A stretch of 64,000 bases of DNA from an uncultured Bacteroidota bacterium (GTDB taxonomy: Bacteria > Bacteroidota > Bacteroidia > AKYH767-A > OLB10), in NCBI GenBank assembly GCA_903847585.1, contig CAINEC010000162.1, positions 108,930-172,929 on the forward strand, given 5' to 3'. The notes under the pieces were generated by a model. The model was not told the DNA's origin. It searched no databases and was given only the letters and a program-made list of their open reading frames with translations. Each line of letters begins with the position of its first letter. Within the stretch, counting starts at the first letter, position 1. Positions 20,591-29,026 of the stretch are shown here, piece by piece. A program made the translations under genes and the position numbers.

Positions 20591-21730
20591 TTAATTTAGT
20601 TTTAAAATTTTTCTAATTTCAATTTCCCTCTGAATATTTCTAAAATCCATATCATACTTTTTAAATATTAAATCCTTTTTCCCGCGAACCATCCCGACAA
20701 AATTGATGTATCCTGATAATCGATTCATAAACTTAATTTCTAACATTTGATTGCTAGCTACTAATCCAAAATGCTTGATAGTCGCAGCCGTCAATCCCTC
20801 CAGTTTTAAATGATATAACATTGCGCGGATTCGCTTTATATATTTTCTATCAACATTGACTTTTTCATTCACCACAATCCCAGTAACTTTTTGCTGCCTT
20901 GCGCTCGACTTTATCCTCACTTTTTTATTATTTACAATAAATCCATTTAGCCTAATGACTTCCTTAATCATTAACAATAAAACATCGGTTATTTCCTCGT
21001 CTGATGAAAATGTTAAGTCATCAGCAAATCGAGTATACGTCAAACCATTACTCTTTGAAAATTCAAGCAACGAATGATCTAAGTCTAAACAAACAAAATT
21101 TGATATGACTGGAGAAGTGGGAGCCCCAGTTGGCAATTTACCTTTGTATGTTAACAATAAAGTTAAAACATTCGTCATATGCTCATTAAAAATAAAATGC
21201 TTTGAACTAAACAACTTTTTTACTCTGGCAGCTGATATGTTTGAAAAGAAATCCTTTAAATCAATATTTAATACATACTTCTTCCCCACATGTACTTTTG
21301 CATTTTCCACGATGTTCGCTTCTGATGTAGTTCGATAATTATAAGGATTAAAAACAAACCCATGAACATGTTTCGGTCTTATATGATAATAGTACGATTG
21401 CAAATAAAAGTTTAACTTTTTTTGAATCGCCATTAAGGTTTCGTCTGGTGATTCAATTGTTCGTAAGCCTCCGGACTTCTTTTTTATTTTATAAGTTGTA
21501 TATACTGGATAATTAACATTTTTTTGAATCGAGCAAAAATCTGCCTTCAACAATAACTCTAATAATCCTGGTGAATTAATACCTAAAAATAAAATGGAAT
21601 TAATTTCATGTTTCAATAAATCCCTATGATTCTCTCTAAACAAATGAAAGTTTTTCCAAATTACAATCGAATGAAACAATTCCTGCCGCCTTTCAGCAGT
21701 TAGTTTTAAAAGTTGCTTGTAATTATTCAT
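20591..21730 (-). CDS. Retron-type reverse transcriptase
   Basis: RT motifs VLNIDLKDFFSNI, LPTGAPTSPVISNF, YTRFADDLTFS; retron-diagnostic NAxxH (ENAKVH) before the catalytic Asp block and VTG (QQKVTGIVVNEK). ATG at 21730 is preferred; the track start at 21766 is TTG and would overlap the a2 repeat. Confidence 0.9.
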   Translation of the reverse strand: MNNYKQLLKLTAERRQELFHSIVIWKNFHLFRENHRDLLKHEINSILFLGINSPGLLELLLKADFCSIQKNVNYPVYTTYKIKKKSGGLRTIESPDETLMAIQKKLNFYLQSYYYHIRPKHVHGFVFNPYNYRTTSEANIVENAKVHVGKKYVLNIDLKDFFSNISAARVKKLFSSKHFIFNEHMTNVLTLLLTYKGKLPTGAPTSPVISNFVCLDLDHSLLEFSKSNGLTYTRFADDLTFSSDEEITDVLLLMIKEVIRLNGFIVNNKKVRIKSSARQQKVTGIVVNEKVNVDRKYIKRIRAMLYHLKLEGLTAATIKHFGLVASNQMLEIKFMNRLSGYINFVGMVRGKKDLIFKKYDMDFRNIQREIEIRKILKLN

Positions 21731-21739
21731 AGTTAAAAA

Positions 21740-21902
21740 AGAGCCGCTGTTAATTATCTTTGACAATTGTGCTATTTATGAGTAGTGAGCGCAGCGAACT
21801 ATGAATAAATAGTTTCGGCAGACTCACTCGATCACGGGTTGCAGGAACACAAACCACTATGTCTCTTTTGTTCGACATCATAATTTTGACTCCAACGGCT
21901 CT
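21740..21902 (-). ncRNA. Candidate retron msr-msd noncoding RNA
   Basis: Noncoding 163 nt upstream of the RT on the same strand. Ends pair over 10 bp: RNA AGAGCCGUUG (21902-21893) with CAGCGGCUCU (21749-21740), one G-U. Contains a 41-nt hairpin (21772-21812) with outer stem CTATTTAT/ATAAATAG. Confidence 0.7.
21772..21812 (-). repeat. Inverted repeat, candidate msd hairpin
   Basis: ctatttatgagtagtgagcgcagcgaactatgaataaatag: 8-bp outer stem, TAGT/ACTA inner stem, GC/GC apex with GCA loop. Confidence 0.75.
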
Positions 21903-21913
21903 GTATTTATTAA

Positions 21914-22975
21914 TTAAAATTCATCTTGACCTAAATCTTTAAATCGATCGATAATAATTCCACCACCAAAATTAAAATCACTAAAATCAAAATGATTATA
22001 ATCGATTACTTTACAAAAATGAAAATGACAGCCCATTCTAACATCATCCACCTTTCCATCTCTGTTTTTTGCGACAATCAATTCCATCAAATTTTTCGTA
22101 CTTGTACCATCTTCCAACATTTCAAGCGTATAATATTCTGGACGATATAAGAAAATAACTTTATCGGCTTCTTGCTCAATCATACCACTATCACGTAAGT
22201 CTGATAGCTGAGGACGCTTTGAACTTCCACGCGATTCTACTGCACGACTTAACTGACTTGTAGCAACGATGCAAATATTATATTCTTTGGCAATTGCTTT
22301 TAACTCACGACAAATGTATCCGATTTCAAATTCACGATTATTTCGAAATTTAGAAGGAATCATAGATTGTAAAAAATCAACAAAAACAACTTTCAACTCT
22401 TTTTCTTTGATTTGCTTCAACAACTCATTTTTAAATTCCTGATAATTCGCATAAGAACATTCTTTGATAAAAAGTTTTAAATTCGCTATTTTTTCTGAAG
22501 CCTTCTTGATAGCCTCTAATTCATACTGAGTAATTCTATCGTAATCGAATTTGCCCATTGAAATTTCACTTACACAACTAAGAACTTTAATTGCCAAATT
22601 GGTTTCTGAATTGTCAAACGAAAATAATTGCACCGCTTGCTTTTCAGCCATGTTGATGGCCATGTTTAAAATAAAGTTCGTCTTGCCCATTCCCGGTCGA
22701 GCACCGACCACCACAAATTCACCAGGAGAGAACCCTCTGAACTTGGCATCAAAATCAGTAAAGCCTGTCAAGATACTATCTTTATAAATGCTCTCCTTGC
22801 TCATTGTTGTTACCAAATTAGTACACAACTCCCCTATAGATTTTGTTTCTTTATGTAAGGTAATTGGAAAGTCTATTTCATTAATTAAATTAATTAACCG
22901 AAGCGTAATTTCAGTATCCTTATTCTGATCATTATCGATAATATTTTGAATTTTATTTCTTAAAGTATTTTGCAT
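21914..22975 (-). CDS. DnaB-like RecA-fold ATPase lacking the usual DnaB N-terminal domain
   Basis: FDAKFRGFSPGEFVVVGARPGMGKTNFILNMA (Walker A), VVFVDFLQSM (Walker B), CIVATSQLSRAVESRGSSKRPQLSDLRDSGMIEQEADKVIFLYRPEYY. Only 353 aa. Confidence 0.85.
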   Translation of the reverse strand: MQNTLRNKIQNIIDNDQNKDTEITLRLINLINEIDFPITLHKETKSIGELCTNLVTTMSKESIYKDSILTGFTDFDAKFRGFSPGEFVVVGARPGMGKTNFILNMAINMAEKQAVQLFSFDNSETNLAIKVLSCVSEISMGKFDYDRITQYELEAIKKASEKIANLKLFIKECSYANYQEFKNELLKQIKEKELKVVFVDFLQSMIPSKFRNNREFEIGYICRELKAIAKEYNICIVATSQLSRAVESRGSSKRPQLSDLRDSGMIEQEADKVIFLYRPEYYTLEMLEDGTSTKNLMELIVAKNRDGKVDDVRMGCHFHFCKVIDYNHFDFSDFNFGGGIIIDRFKDLGQDEF

Positions 22976-23155
22976 GAAGTGAAATTAGAATTTGGATTTA
23001 TATTTTCTTAATATGTTAATAAATTAAAATGTATTGAAATTCAAGAGTTAGGTAAAATGGTTTTAGGTGAACGTAAAATCATTTCTGACATTGTTTTGTA
23101 TTTAAAATAAATTTAGTTGGTGAAAATAATGAGTGTAAACACTTACTCAAAAAAG

Positions 23156-23169
23156 CTGCAAGCTTGCAG
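23156..23169 (-). terminator. Possible intrinsic terminator, perfect 14-bp palindrome
   Basis: CTGCAAGCTTGCAG followed by CTTTTTT on the minus strand. Confidence 0.5.
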
Positions 23170-23171
23170 AA

Positions 23172-23258
23172 TTATTGAATCATAAAATAAATCAATACCC
23201 CATAAATAATAACAGGAACCGCTACACAAATCCATACTGAACTTGCCCTATTATATTT
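23172..23258 (-). pseudogene. C-terminal remnant of a paralogue of the 28664..29026 membrane protein
   Basis: Minus-strand translation LSKYNRASSVWICVAVPVIIYGVLIYFMIQ* versus intact ...NKYGSNYVASSVWICVAVPIVIYGLLFYIILI*; an in-frame TAG lies just upstream and there is no start. Confidence 0.8.
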
Positions 23259-23327
23259 CGATAGCTAATGTATGAATCTAGAACTAAAAACTACAATTAC
23301 ATTTCATTAGAAAAACAATCAAAGTAA

Positions 23328-25049
23328 TTAATCTCTCTTCTTAATAACTAATCGATGAAGTTTTTCAATTTTAATGAATTTAATTTTACTAATGTACTCA
23401 TTCAAATTATTATCCCATAATCCAATGACATAGCACCTCTTGTACCTGAGCATATAAGGTGTTGAATTATAAGATTCCATAATTGGAATTAATGAAACAT
23501 ACTCCTCTTCATCCATATCTTTAAGCTTTCCAAACTCACCTCGTCGAGATAAAGAAGAAAAAGCCTCCACCGATAAATCATTACGTTCCATTAATTCGTT
23601 TAATCTAGAAACATCTAAATCAACATCTGAATTACTTAAAAAATAATCTGATGCAGCATTCAAATCATCATTGACTGCTAACTCTCTAATTTTGTTTAAA
23701 TCATTCAGAATAAGATATTTTACTTTTAAACTATTAATGGAATCAGTAGTAATTGTTTGACTTGCCCATTTTTCTTCTATAAAATGAAAAGGAACACCAA
23801 GGACAGAAAACATATTTATATATGAATCGTCTGAACACCATGCTTCCTGAACTGGCTCCCAAAAATTATCATAACTCCTAACAATACTTTTATACTCATA
23901 AATTGATACAATTAATAGAAGAAAAGAAACAATTGTAAACACCTTTCTTCTCCTAAAAACAAAACCTCCTATTGCATTAGCCAATGAAAATATCAACATT
24001 CCAATAAAAACCTCATCGGTCAATAACTTTTGATACTGACTAATACTAGATCTCCAATACAATCCTCTCGTATCTTGATAATTAATATATAATATTACAA
24101 CACCTACTATTACTAAAAAAGTAAGTACGATTCCAAGAAAACTAGAAAGTCCAAAAAACAAATTAAAAAATTTACTACCACCGACGTTTTCATTTTTTAC
24201 TTTTATAACTTCTTTTTTCTTAGTAGTTTGTTTGATTTTAACAATCTCCCTTTTGATTAAAGAATCTTTCCATTCTAAACAACTATCAAATCGATCATTA
24301 GGATTTTTCTCACAAGCCTTTTGAATTAATGTTGTGAATTTACCATCATAAACAGGGAATGGTTCAGATACTATTCGGTGATAAATAGAATAATGAGATT
24401 CTGTATTAAAATCATAAGGAGCTTTTCCTGTAAGAGCAAAATTTAATGTAACCCCTAATGAATAAATATCAGTCCGATGATCAATATTTTTATCTGCTTT
24501 TACTTGCTCAGGACTCATATAAATAGGGGTTCCCATTTGAACACCTGTTTGAGTCATCTCCATATTTGCACCTAACAATTTTGCAATTCCAAAATCTAAT
24601 ATTTTAACTTCATCGTTGGGTAATAAAAAAATATTAGAAGGCTTTATATCTCTATGAATAATACCCTTTGAATGAGCGAAACTAAAAGCGTCAAGCACCT
24701 GCGTAAATATTTTTTCGGCAGTCGTTTCATGCAATGGACCATTTTGTAATATACGCTCTTTTAAATCTTGTCCGACTAAAAGCTCCATAATTATTGCTAA
24801 ATAATTATTGTTGTTTTCAAAACTTATAATTTTAGCAATATTAGGATGATCCAAAGAAGCCATTAAACGAGCCTCATTAATAAATCGATCTCGAATTTCT
24901 AAATCACTGGAAAAATCACTTTTGAGTACTTTAATTGCAGCTCGTGTACCTAAAAACAAATGCTCTCCCTCGAAAACGATGGCCATGCCCCCCTCTCCAA
25001 TCATCCGTATAATACGATAGTTGCCAATCGCTTTATTTAACAAATCCAT
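23328..25049 (-). CDS. Ser/Thr protein kinase with C-terminal transmembrane region
   Basis: IGEGGMAIVFEGEHLFLGTRAAIKVLK, HRDIKPSNIFLLPNDEVKILDFGIAKLL, GTPIYMSPEQV. Confidence 0.93.
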   Translation of the reverse strand: MDLLNKAIGNYRIIRMIGEGGMAIVFEGEHLFLGTRAAIKVLKSDFSSDLEIRDRFINEARLMASLDHPNIAKIISFENNNNYLAIIMELLVGQDLKERILQNGPLHETTAEKIFTQVLDAFSFAHSKGIIHRDIKPSNIFLLPNDEVKILDFGIAKLLGANMEMTQTGVQMGTPIYMSPEQVKADKNIDHRTDIYSLGVTLNFALTGKAPYDFNTESHYSIYHRIVSEPFPVYDGKFTTLIQKACEKNPNDRFDSCLEWKDSLIKREIVKIKQTTKKKEVIKVKNENVGGSKFFNLFFGLSSFLGIVLTFLVIVGVVILYINYQDTRGLYWRSSISQYQKLLTDEVFIGMLIFSLANAIGGFVFRRRKVFTIVSFLLLIVSIYEYKSIVRSYDNFWEPVQEAWCSDDSYINMFSVLGVPFHFIEEKWASQTITTDSINSLKVKYLILNDLNKIRELAVNDDLNAASDYFLSNSDVDLDVSRLNELMERNDLSVEAFSSLSRRGEFGKLKDMDEEEYVSLIPIMESYNSTPYMLRYKRCYVIGLWDNNLNEYISKIKFIKIEKLHRLVIKKRD

Positions 25050-25098
25050 ATTAATTATATTTAAAGACTAAAATAAAAAAATAGTAAATATTTTCTAC

Positions 25099-26595
25099 TT
25101 AAGTATCAGCTGAATCTTTCCTTTCATAGACCGTTTTTAAGTTCGTATAAAATTTTGCGAACGTCATATTAAACAAAGGCACTAACCATAGTAATGCGAT
25201 TCCACAGGTTAAAATTGACAACAAACATAACCCAGCAAATCGTAAATGAAGTCGGAATAATTGAGCCTTATTCCCTTCCATCATTTTCTTACTTAATGCG
25301 ATAGCATCATCTGCAGCTAAACTAGGATTGTCAATTAAAATAAAATAAGTTAGTGAAACAGATAAAGCTTCGATAATTCCTGGAACTATTAATAATAGAA
25401 TTCGGAGAAAAACACGGAAAAAAATCAACCAAAACACCTTAAAAGATTTTGAAAAAACATTGTAACCATAAAAGAAATCTCCAAATTTCATCTCTTTATT
25501 GCGCGCCAATCCTAAAAAATAATAAGAAGTCCCCATCATTTCAGTGCCCATAACTAATAAATACAAAATTGAAAAAACAAACCTTGCGATAGAAAAAATG
25601 AACATTGCACCTAGATTCGAAAAAACTATAGATGTCCAATTACCTTTTAGGCTATTGTTTGCTATCCTAAATAGTTCTGAATTACTTTTGAGTGTTGAAC
25701 TATCCTCAATATCCAATTTAGTATCGACATTATTATTTGGCCCATTCACCTTTAATGGAGGAGGAATTTGCAACGGAGGCGGTACATTTAGCCGTGATTC
25801 ATCATCAAATGATAAACTCCATTCAATGCAAGTTTGAAATCTACTGTCTTTATTTTTATGACAGGCTTTTTCAATCAACTTGGAAAACTTGCTGTTAATC
25901 GATAATGGAGGAAGAGGCGAAAAAACTATCTTATTCAAAATATCAAACTGCGAATCAGTTATCGAATCATATGGAGGCTTACCACAAATAGCAAAATATA
26001 ATGTAACACCTAATGAATAAATATCCGTCCGATGATCAATATTTTTTTCGGCTCTTACTTGTTCAGGACTCATATATACAGGTGTACCCATCTGAGATCC
26101 TGTAGTAGTCAGCTCATTTGCTTGAGATAACAACTTTGCAATTCCGAAGTCAAGGATTTTAATATTTCCATCAGGTAGAATAAAAATATTAGATGGTTTG
26201 ATGTCTCGATGAACAATCCCTTTTTCGTGTGCATGCTGAATCGCAAATAGCGCTTGCTTGAAAATTCGTTTTATTTCGATTTCTTTAAGCGGTCCCTCTC
26301 TTTTGATTTTTTGATTTAAATCTTCCCCCTCCAAATACTCCATTACAATTGCTAATTGACCTGGTAACTCGATAAAGTCTTTGACTTGTAAAATATTTTC
26401 ATGATTTAAGGTAGCCATTAGCCTAGCTTCGTTTTTAAAACGATCTCTTAATTCACTATTTGAAGAAAGTAAAGGATTAAGCACTTTAATGGCTACCCTT
26501 GTTCCTAAAAAGTCATTTACACCTTCATAAACAGATGCCATTCCACCCTCACCCAACAACCTAACAAGACTAAAATTACCAATCTTTTGTAGCAT
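25099..26595 (-). CDS. Ser/Thr protein kinase, paralogue of the adjacent kinase
   Basis: LGEGGMASVYEGVNDFLGTRVAIKVL, HRDIKPSNIFILPDGNIKILDFGIAKLL, GTPVYMSPEQV; Pro-rich linker and C-terminal membrane domain. Confidence 0.93.
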   Translation of the reverse strand: MLQKIGNFSLVRLLGEGGMASVYEGVNDFLGTRVAIKVLNPLLSSNSELRDRFKNEARLMATLNHENILQVKDFIELPGQLAIVMEYLEGEDLNQKIKREGPLKEIEIKRIFKQALFAIQHAHEKGIVHRDIKPSNIFILPDGNIKILDFGIAKLLSQANELTTTGSQMGTPVYMSPEQVRAEKNIDHRTDIYSLGVTLYFAICGKPPYDSITDSQFDILNKIVFSPLPPLSINSKFSKLIEKACHKNKDSRFQTCIEWSLSFDDESRLNVPPPLQIPPPLKVNGPNNNVDTKLDIEDSSTLKSNSELFRIANNSLKGNWTSIVFSNLGAMFIFSIARFVFSILYLLVMGTEMMGTSYYFLGLARNKEMKFGDFFYGYNVFSKSFKVFWLIFFRVFLRILLLIVPGIIEALSVSLTYFILIDNPSLAADDAIALSKKMMEGNKAQLFRLHLRFAGLCLLSILTCGIALLWLVPLFNMTFAKFYTNLKTVYERKDSADT

Positions 26596-26612
26596 TCTGA
26601 CTTATCAATAAA

Positions 26613-27044
26613 TTAATCTATAATTCTAACTCTTGATTTGTGCACATACCCCCTCACTTTAGCTTGAGTATACACCATCCACCAATTATTATCAGCGGTA
26701 GGATAAACTACATAATGCTCTCCTTCAAATAATCGATCTATAATTTTAGATTCAGTGCTCATGCCTTCGCGAACATTTGTATAACCATCTGGGTCCTCAA
26801 TAACAGCAATATGCTTTTCACCTTCACCACCTTGCTTTTTAGCATTTACGTTGTCCTTACGTTCCAAATCTATTTCCTTCTTATCCAACATTTCTTCCTT
26901 CTCCCTCAAAACTTCTTCTTCTTTATTTTTTACAGCCTGCTCTCTTTTTTGCAATTCTTTTTCTTTATCCAAATTAGATCCTGAGCAAGCATAAATAAGA
27001 AATGCACCAACGATGTATAAAGCGATTTTAAAATTCATTTTCAT
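26613..27044 (-). CDS. Lipoprotein with charged coiled coil and C-terminal SH3-like domain
   Basis: Lipobox IYACSGS; IEDPDGYTNVREGMSTESKIIDRLFEGEHYVVYPTADNNWWMVYTQAKVRGYVHKSRVRIID. Likely start is MKMNFK at 27044 (track start 27107). Confidence 0.8.
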   Translation of the reverse strand: MKMNFKIALYIVGAFLIYACSGSNLDKEKELQKREQAVKNKEEEVLREKEEMLDKKEIDLERKDNVNAKKQGGEGEKHIAVIEDPDGYTNVREGMSTESKIIDRLFEGEHYVVYPTADNNWWMVYTQAKVRGYVHKSRVRIID

Positions 27045-27063
27045 AGGTTTATTTATAGATATT

Positions 27064-27738
27064 TTATTTTTTTTCAACTTTCTCGATGTATTCTTTGGTT
27101 GATTCAAGAATATATTTTTTTAAAAAATAATTGTACAATTCTTTATCAACTTTTTTAAGGACTAACGATTTAGAATCTTCACTTGAACCTAAAATTTTAT
27201 CTACTTCAATATATTTAAAAAAGTTCAAAATATTACTACGATATTTAGTGCATATTAAAGAATCAAAAACAATATCATCATCACTAGATATATGTCCCCC
27301 TAAATTAGAAAAATAATTACTATTATCAATTTCGAATTTCAATTTAGAATTATCAATCAGATAAATAATTATTTCATCTGGCTTATTAATTTCAATTATA
27401 CCCAAATTTATATTATTTGAGTCTTTTTCAATTGAAGCATCCTGGTAAATATATTGATTAGGGAAAGCTCTTTTATAAAATCTATAAAAATTATTTCCAC
27501 CACGCTTATCTGTTGGAGAAATTAAAGTATACAAACTACCCACATTACTATCGTAAGTTGATAAATCTACAAATTCATATAGATTAATTTTATCACCATC
27601 GAAAAAATAATAATATTTACCAAGATTAATATTATCAGAATTAGATACATCAATAATCGGTTTCTTTACTATTACTGAGGAACAAGATGTAAAAAGTAAT
27701 AAAGAAGAAATAAATACAAATAGCGAGTTTTTAATCAT
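27064..27738 (-). CDS. Hypothetical lipoprotein
   Basis: N-terminus MIKNSLFVFISSLLLFTSCSS; no recognised domain. Confidence 0.7.
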   Translation of the reverse strand: MIKNSLFVFISSLLLFTSCSSVIVKKPIIDVSNSDNINLGKYYYFFDGDKINLYEFVDLSTYDSNVGSLYTLISPTDKRGGNNFYRFYKRAFPNQYIYQDASIEKDSNNINLGIIEINKPDEIIIYLIDNSKLKFEIDNSNYFSNLGGHISSDDDIVFDSLICTKYRSNILNFFKYIEVDKILGSSEDSKSLVLKKVDKELYNYFLKKYILESTKEYIEKVEKK

Positions 27739-27750
27739 AGCAATGTTATA

Positions 27751-28599
27751 CTAATTAGTGCATTTATTATAATCACTTTCATCGCTAGGATTATATGGCC
27801 TTGATGCCTCATAGCAAAAATTAAAATCTTTGGAAAAAATTCCATCAAATGCAGGAGCGCCTACGCTAGTTCCTCTTTCGCAATCTGGAACCTTTAATGT
27901 TACTGAATTTTGGGGTCCTAAGTTTGAAAAATCTAAATATTCGGTTGTAAAAATATCTCCATTCGCCTTAATTATATCAATATGAACTCTACCTGCATCC
28001 AAATTATAGTTAGTACGATTATAAACTGTTAAGTACAAATCGAAAATACCACCCATCTCTCTATAATTATAATCGCTACCTTGAATCCTTATATAACTTG
28101 ACCAGTTATTTCTTAAGTTCTTTTGTTCCATCTCAAGCAGTTCAATATTTGCTGCTCTAACAACATCTTCACTGTGATTATCAGGATTCGATTGCTCATT
28201 GGGAGAACTTGTTCCTTCACTAGATGAATTTGATGAGGCGGGTAACTCTGAGGTGTTGGAGGACTCGTATTGGCTATTACCTGCGTTAGAACTACTACCT
28301 GTACCAAATTTTAAAAATAAAAAGAAAAGAATTATTAATAAAAACAAACCACCTCCAACAAACAAGAAAGTATTGGAATTAGTTTTGGATTTTTGAGTCT
28401 TTACATTTATGCTTTCGCTATTTACAACTTTACTACTAGTAAATAATATTGAAAGTTCCTCTACATTTCGAGCGGTAGTCCAAGCCGGCAAACCTTCGTA
28501 CCATACTGGCGAATCCGCCTGAATAGATTGGTTTTTAAGCTCCTCAATTGTAAAAGGGCCTATCGGCTCACTACCACTATGAATATAATACGATCTCAT
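27751..28599 (-). CDS. GYF_2-domain protein with TM segment and extracellular domain
   Basis: YYIHSGSEPIGPFTIEELKNQSIQADSPVWYEGLPAWTTA; TM FLFVGGGLFLLIILFFLFL. Likely start 28599 (track start 28704 overlaps the next gene). Confidence 0.8.
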   Translation of the reverse strand: MRSYYIHSGSEPIGPFTIEELKNQSIQADSPVWYEGLPAWTTARNVEELSILFTSSKVVNSESINVKTQKSKTNSNTFLFVGGGLFLLIILFFLFLKFGTGSSSNAGNSQYESSNTSELPASSNSSSEGTSSPNEQSNPDNHSEDVVRAANIELLEMEQKNLRNNWSSYIRIQGSDYNYREMGGIFDLYLTVYNRTNYNLDAGRVHIDIIKANGDIFTTEYLDFSNLGPQNSVTLKVPDCERGTSVGAPAFDGIFSKDFNFCYEASRPYNPSDESDYNKCTN

Positions 28600-28663
28600 T
28601 AATAAATAAACTAAATAATTGATACATAAAACAAATCTATTAAATGATTTAGAATAAAAAAAA

Positions 28664-29026
28664 TCAAATGAGTATAATATAAAACAACAACCCATAAATA
28701 ACAATCGGAACCGCTACACAAATCCATACTGAACTAGCCACATAATTACTTCCGTATTTATTAAACGAATTCAGGAATTTAACTGACAAATCAAACAAGT
28801 CATCAGAGAAGCTTCTAAAGTTTTTTATTGCCAACCATAATAAGAAATAAACCACGCCACCAATTATTGCGCAGTAATGATATCCTAAAATAGCATCCAA
28901 CATCAACAACCAAGAATACGGAATTATAAAATAATAAACGATAATATTCATCTCGTTGTAAGTCCTGCCAGTTACACGTCCCACTAGCCATAAGGCACCG
29001 GCTACGATTCGGAAGATCTTATTCAT
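28664..29026 (-). CDS. Small membrane protein, hypothetical
   Basis: Hydrophobic ORF; likely start MNKIFRI at 29026. A paralogous remnant is at 23172..23258. Confidence 0.65.
   Translation of the reverse strand: MNKIFRIVAGALWLVGRVTGRTYNEMNIIVYYFIIPYSWLLMLDAILGYHYCAIIGGVVYFLLWLAIKNFRSFSDDLFDLSVKFLNSFNKYGSNYVASSVWICVAVPIVIYGLLFYIILI

Noticed and set aside
20591-21766. Group II intron maturase or diversity-generating retroelement RT
   Set aside because: No maturase/HNH extension or intron domain V-like sequence was seen, and no template/variable repeat pair was noticed nearby; NAxxH and VTG fit a retron better.
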